Origin: a virus
Direction: 5' to 3' (one strand)
Virus record (IMG/VR): IMGVR_UViG_3300008339_000286
Span: 1 to 32,248 of that record
DNA length: 32,248 nt
This document shows, piece by piece, positions 28,655-32,248 of this stretch. The notes under the pieces are model-generated. The model saw only the letters and a list, made by a program, of their open reading frames with translations, made no database searches and had not been told where the DNA came from. Numbering within the stretch: position 1 is the first letter of the stretch; each line of letters begins with the position of its first letter. The position numbers and the translations under genes were made by a program.

Positions 28655-30051
28655 GTTTTGCCAATATTTGTGCGTAAAGTTTGATTGCCGCCACCGCCCC
28701 CGGTGTCCTGGGGGCTTGATCCTGGTACTGGTTCAAAATCAGTTGGTTCAATTTTGATTACATCGCCGTTTTCAATTTTCGGCATATTCAAATATTCGCG
28801 GGCTTCGTTTACAGTCATGATGCCGGAATTAACTGCGGCATTAACAAAGTTAATCTGATCGAGTACGGCACCCTTCAAGAATTCCTTAGTATCAAAACGA
28901 ACCACTAAATTAGGGTAACCACGCAATAGGTGTTGATTCAATTTTTGTTCAACATTGATAACCATTGGATACATGGTTGTTTTGTAGAATTCATCCAACT
29001 GCGTTTGGGTGTTGTTGTACTTGGATTCGCCAATGCCTAGCATCGCGGCAGGTACGCCAAACAAACCGCAAATGCGCTTCATGGTTTGCATCTTTAGCGC
29101 GGCGGCTTCTGCATCTTGAAGCGTTAACATATCAATCGGGGTATATTTCATACCCTGATCTAGCAACATTCCTTGACCGGGTTTAGATAAATCCTGGTTG
29201 CGGGAACCTAGCATATTAGTCCAGGCTTCTTTTAGGCGGCCGGCGATTTCTTTATATTTCGCATCCGGAATTACCTGGTCAGTTGTAAACATTCCCGATG
29301 GCTTTGCGCCGTTTTGCATAATGTAATTGGCGTATAGGTCAATATCTTGATCTAGTCCTACCAACTCCGCCGCAAGAATTCCTTTGTTGAAACCTGATGA
29401 ACCTTGCCAGGCGGCTTCTTTAATATGCATAACCTGCCAGTATTCCAACGGGTTATCTTTTGAAAACCCATACGAAGGCGTTGATAGGCGATAGTATGGA
29501 TACCGGGTTTCCGAAATGCCTACGGTAATAAGCGTGGAATCCAGGTTATACATTTCAAGCGGCGTTTGCATTTGATCTTTTTGCTTATCGCGCCACCATA
29601 GCGTAAACGATTCGCCGGTCAAATCCTGCCACATACACCATTGATACCAAAACTCATAAGAGGATTGGAAGTTGTTTGGTTGGTATAGCAGATTCAATAC
29701 TTGTTTTGCTTTTGCCTTATCGCGGGCGGTTGTTTTATCGGATTGCAACGCATCAACAAAAGTACCATCATCCTGCTTCAACATAATGCGCTTGGGCAGT
29801 TGCGCCATTGCGCGGGCTTTAACTCCAACGCAAGCCATAATCGTACTGTTACGGGTAAGCATTGATAGATCAACTTGCCGCCCCGCAGTAGTTGCGCTTG
29901 ATGTTGTTACATATAAAAGTTGTTGGGCGATCTTCCCTTGTTGGGTTTGCCCATAAATAACCTGGTTACCAAGTTGGGTTTGTCCAAGAACGGTATTCGA
30001 TTCTTGTTGGGATTTACTATTTTTGCCTTTGAAAATGTCCAATATTCCCAT
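28651..30051 (-). CDS. Portal protein, HK97 family
   Basis: The 466-residue protein forms the dodecameric ring through which DNA enters the head. Features are a Gln/Ser-rich N-terminus, a stretch about 60-90 with MACVGVKARAMAQLPKR, LLYQPNNFQSSYEFW, an LDQDIDLYANYIMQNGAKPSG block near 228-248, and GVPAAMLGIGESKYNNTQTQ in two parts near 336-355, the latter diagnostic for the family. It ends in a Pro/Gly/Asp-rich tail. A GGGGG site lies before the ATG. It follows the terminase large subunit by 31 bases. Confidence 0.95.
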   Translation of the reverse strand: MGILDIFKGKNSKSQQESNTVLGQTQLGNQVIYGQTQQGKIAQQLLYVTTSSATTAGRQVDLSMLTRNSTIMACVGVKARAMAQLPKRIMLKQDDGTFVDALQSDKTTARDKAKAKQVLNLLYQPNNFQSSYEFWYQWCMWQDLTGESFTLWWRDKQKDQMQTPLEMYNLDSTLITVGISETRYPYYRLSTPSYGFSKDNPLEYWQVMHIKEAAWQGSSGFNKGILAAELVGLDQDIDLYANYIMQNGAKPSGMFTTDQVIPDAKYKEIAGRLKEAWTNMLGSRNQDLSKPGQGMLLDQGMKYTPIDMLTLQDAEAAALKMQTMKRICGLFGVPAAMLGIGESKYNNTQTQLDEFYKTTMYPMVINVEQKLNQHLLRGYPNLVVRFDTKEFLKGAVLDQINFVNAAVNSGIMTVNEAREYLNMPKIENGDVIKIEPTDFEPVPGSSPQDTGGGGGNQTLRTNIGKT

Positions 30052-30082
30052 GTTTTACCCCCGCAGTTTTATGAATTCTAAA

Positions 30083-31750
30083 CTAAAAACTACGAAAACC
30101 CCAACTATTTGATAGCGATGGATTATCTAAAGCGCAATGCATCGCGATAATCATTGCAATTATTCCATCAACTTTCGCTGATTTATCTGCTTCATTCTTA
30201 CGAACCTTAATGTTTCCGTTAACATCCTCGTAAACTTCGCAGTTGCCAAGTTGCCATCCAACGAACGGATTGCCGTTATGTTTGATTTGATGTTGCAAGA
30301 TTAACCGTTCAACCTGCTTGCTTGGATTGTTAAGAACTGCCATGCCTTGCCCTACCTTCTTTACCGGCAACCCGGCTTCGTGCAGGCGGGCAACCAGGGA
30401 TGCGGCGTTGTAGGCATCGTAACCAATTTCTTTAACATTCTTGTACTGCGAACATTTGTTAATAATGTAATCGGATATTTCGCGATCATCCATCACATTG
30501 CCTGGCGTTAACTTTAGAATTCCGGAATCTACTGCCACCCGGAATATGTCCTGGTAATGTTTGGGTACCAGGTTATATCCTTCTTCCGGTAAGAAGAACT
30601 GAAATTCAACTTCGTAATCATCATCGGCAAATCGTTTAAGAAAACAACAAGCGTTCAAATCTCGCGTTGCCGCAAGGTCAAATCCTACAAATACGGATTC
30701 GGGTTCGCGTTCTTCTTTAATTAAACAATCTTCGTGATCCCAATGGGCGCGATCTAACCAGGCAGTATTTGCGCTAACAAACACATTAAGGGTTTTGCAT
30801 AGGAATTCGTTAAGGCTTGCCGGCTTATGTTTGGCTTCTTCCGCCCGTTGTTCGATGGCTTCTTGAAATACGGTAATGCCATGCATCGGGTTAACTTTCG
30901 CCCAGGTGCCGGAATCCTTCCAATCATCCTGCGGATCAAGCCCATATAACAATCCAAACCACCTGGGGTTATCGGTTGCTTCGCCCGTTAACATTGATTG
31001 AAACAAATCGTAATCTTCGTAAAACTTTGTTTCTTTTGTAAACGATGCGGTGGTTATGTATATACGCAAGGGGTTCGCCCGCGCGACCATACCGGAATGA
31101 AGTACCTCGATGGAGTTGCGATCTACAATCTGCGCGGCTTCGTCAACAATCACGCAACTAGGGTTTTTACCATCCCCGCTTTTTTTAGTGTCGCGGCTTA
31201 GTGCCTTGAACACCGTTTGCGAATCGCCGGTTTTTTGTATCTCGTATTTGGTTGGGTTAAACAATGGCTTTAACTCCGGCGGCATGGATTCGATAAATCC
31301 CTTGGCGGAATTGAAAACAATGGATGCTTGTTCGCGGTTGGTTGCCAGGGTAAATACTTCCGCGCCCGGTTCGCCGCATACTAATTCATATAAACCAATC
31401 ACCGCAGTAAGGGTAGATTTACCTGCCTTCCTGGGAATAAACAAAATCACATCGGTAACCATCCGGCGGGCGTGATCCTTCTTGGATCGGAAACCGTAGA
31501 TGGCACATAAGAAGAACACCTGGAACGGTTCCAGGATAACGGGCTTGCCCGCCATCAATCCCTTTGTATGTTTTAGGCAGGCGGCAAAATCCAGTATGTG
31601 TTGCGGATAGTCCGGATCAAATACCCATTCCCATTCTTTATTTTCGTATTGGTTAATAAAGCGTTGGCAGGCTAATCGAACATTTCGGCAAACATTTATT
31701 TCGCCCTTCGTTACCGCGTGGGCGTATGCAACACCATCTTGCCAATTCAA
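30083..31750 (-). CDS. terL: Terminase large subunit
   Basis: The packaging motor ATPase and nuclease. In 555 residues it has Walker A PRKAGKST at 106-113, Walker B CVIVDEA at 199-205, and the RNase H-like nuclease with Asp358 and Asp364 in GFDLAATRDL. This is the HK97/Terminase_1 type. The start codon is TTG at 31750: an in-frame stop lies just upstream, no in-frame ATG exists before residue 66, and the first residues match the family's N-terminal helix. GGGTTAAC precedes it. It lies three bases after the small subunit stop codon. Confidence 0.95.
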   Translation of the reverse strand: MNWQDGVAYAHAVTKGEINVCRNVRLACQRFINQYENKEWEWVFDPDYPQHILDFAACLKHTKGLMAGKPVILEPFQVFFLCAIYGFRSKKDHARRMVTDVILFIPRKAGKSTLTAVIGLYELVCGEPGAEVFTLATNREQASIVFNSAKGFIESMPPELKPLFNPTKYEIQKTGDSQTVFKALSRDTKKSGDGKNPSCVIVDEAAQIVDRNSIEVLHSGMVARANPLRIYITTASFTKETKFYEDYDLFQSMLTGEATDNPRWFGLLYGLDPQDDWKDSGTWAKVNPMHGITVFQEAIEQRAEEAKHKPASLNEFLCKTLNVFVSANTAWLDRAHWDHEDCLIKEEREPESVFVGFDLAATRDLNACCFLKRFADDDYEVEFQFFLPEEGYNLVPKHYQDIFRVAVDSGILKLTPGNVMDDREISDYIINKCSQYKNVKEIGYDAYNAASLVARLHEAGLPVKKVGQGMAVLNNPSKQVERLILQHQIKHNGNPFVGWQLGNCEVYEDVNGNIKVRKNEADKSAKVDGIIAMIIAMHCALDNPSLSNSWGFRSF

Positions 31751-31753
31751 TTG

Positions 31754-32218
31754 TTAACCCTTCGCGCCCCGCAAAAATTTGGATGCAGGCGAATCTTCAT
31801 CCGGCTTAGTTGTGGTTAATCTGCTACGCGGTGTTAATCCCATTTCGTTCATCAACTGCAATACCAGGGATAAGGTTTTGTTACGAATGGTAATGTAAGG
31901 GTTTGCACCTATCGTTTTACCTTCGTTAAATTCAACCACCAAACCTTGCGCCGCAATGTATTTGTTGCACTCAATGTAAGTATCAAGTTGATCCGCCAAC
32001 ATCGCTAGGGTATGGCGATCTTGTTCGGAACCAATGCCGTAAACATTAAATAAAAACTCGGCGGTTTCAGTAACGAACCGTTCTTTGTTCCATTCTTCCG
32101 GATGATCCATCCATTCGGAAACTGGGATTCGCCCACGAATAGATTGTGGTAACAATCCCCCTTGATTGATTCCCTTAGAACCGTTGACTATGTGCAACTC
32201 CGGCGGAAGTTTGTTCAT
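31754..32218 (-). CDS. terS: Terminase small subunit (P27 family)
   Basis: The 154-residue protein recognises phage DNA for packaging. The C-terminal part has the P27-type pattern GANPYITIRNKTLSLVLQLM in the region 110-129, followed by GLTPRSRL near 133-140. The middle is helical with EQDRHTLAMLADQLDTY near residue 65-81. A GAAAGG site lies nine bases before the ATG. It starts the packaging/head/tail unit. P27 small subunits often come with an upstream HNH gene; the HNH at 367-624 would fill that place if the window ends are joined. Confidence 0.9.
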   Translation of the reverse strand: MNKLPPELHIVNGSKGINQGGLLPQSIRGRIPVSEWMDHPEEWNKERFVTETAEFLFNVYGIGSEQDRHTLAMLADQLDTYIECNKYIAAQGLVVEFNEGKTIGANPYITIRNKTLSLVLQLMNEMGLTPRSRLTTTKPDEDSPASKFLRGAKG

Positions 32219-32248
32219 GGTGTAAACCTTTCGTGATTAACTATTCGA

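Overview
The window reads as one tailed double-stranded DNA phage with a siphovirus plan: HK97-type head genes, a lambda/HK97-like non-contractile tail with a 758-residue tape measure, and a gpG/gpGT-style frameshifted tail chaperone. It is probably a complete genome opened at an arbitrary point, because the last leftward gene at the left edge (RusA) and the first leftward gene at the right edge (terminase small subunit) join into a tight coupled arrangement if the ends are connected. Purine-rich ribosome binding sites, an M15 peptidase endolysin and a 3TM-type holin suggest a Gram-negative host; the sequence does not name it. I see no integrase, excisionase, CI-like repressor, tRNA, CRISPR array, reverse transcriptase or DNA polymerase, so a virulent phage that uses the host replisome is most likely.

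Layout. (1) 1-2353, leftward: a conserved small phage protein, a 59-residue Cys-rich protein, a PD-(D/E)XK-like nuclease, an HTH protein, a DnaT/O-like replication protein, a Cys-rich protein, an HNH nuclease and a RusA resolvase, nearly all joined by ATGA overlaps. (2) 2354-2998: about 650 bases without a convincing gene. It is rich in nested inverted repeats, with divergent promoter-like and operator-like sequences at its edges; I regard it as a candidate structured RNA and/or replication origin plus early control region. (3) 2999-7120, rightward: unknown small proteins, then a recombination cassette (Erf annealing protein, YqaJ exonuclease, SSB), an HNH nuclease and small membrane proteins. 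(4) 7125-7146: a strong terminator whose T-tract lies on the leftward strand. (5) 7202-32218, leftward, read from right to left: TerS, TerL, portal, a 59-residue overlooked ORF, prohead protease, major capsid protein 1, a second capsid paralogue with a different N-terminal domain, connectors, tail terminator, tail tube, chaperones G and GT, gp10-like protein, tape measure, distal tail proteins, a GNAT acetyltransferase, J-like tip protein, a set of fibre/adhesin-type proteins including a cupin-like one, then the lysis cassette.

How it works together: if the genome is circular, one leftward transcription unit would run from about 2390 through RusA into TerS and on through head, tail and lysis genes to the terminator at 7146. 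The rightward unit supplies recombination functions and converges on the same terminator. Hairpins inside the late unit, after capsid gene 1, after the tail tube gene and between two fibre genes, lie where product levels must differ. The most notable points are the paired capsid paralogues, the swapped N-terminal domain with an internal start in the second, the structured non-coding region, four small genes below the usual size cut-off, and a two-frame overlap at 6922-7120.
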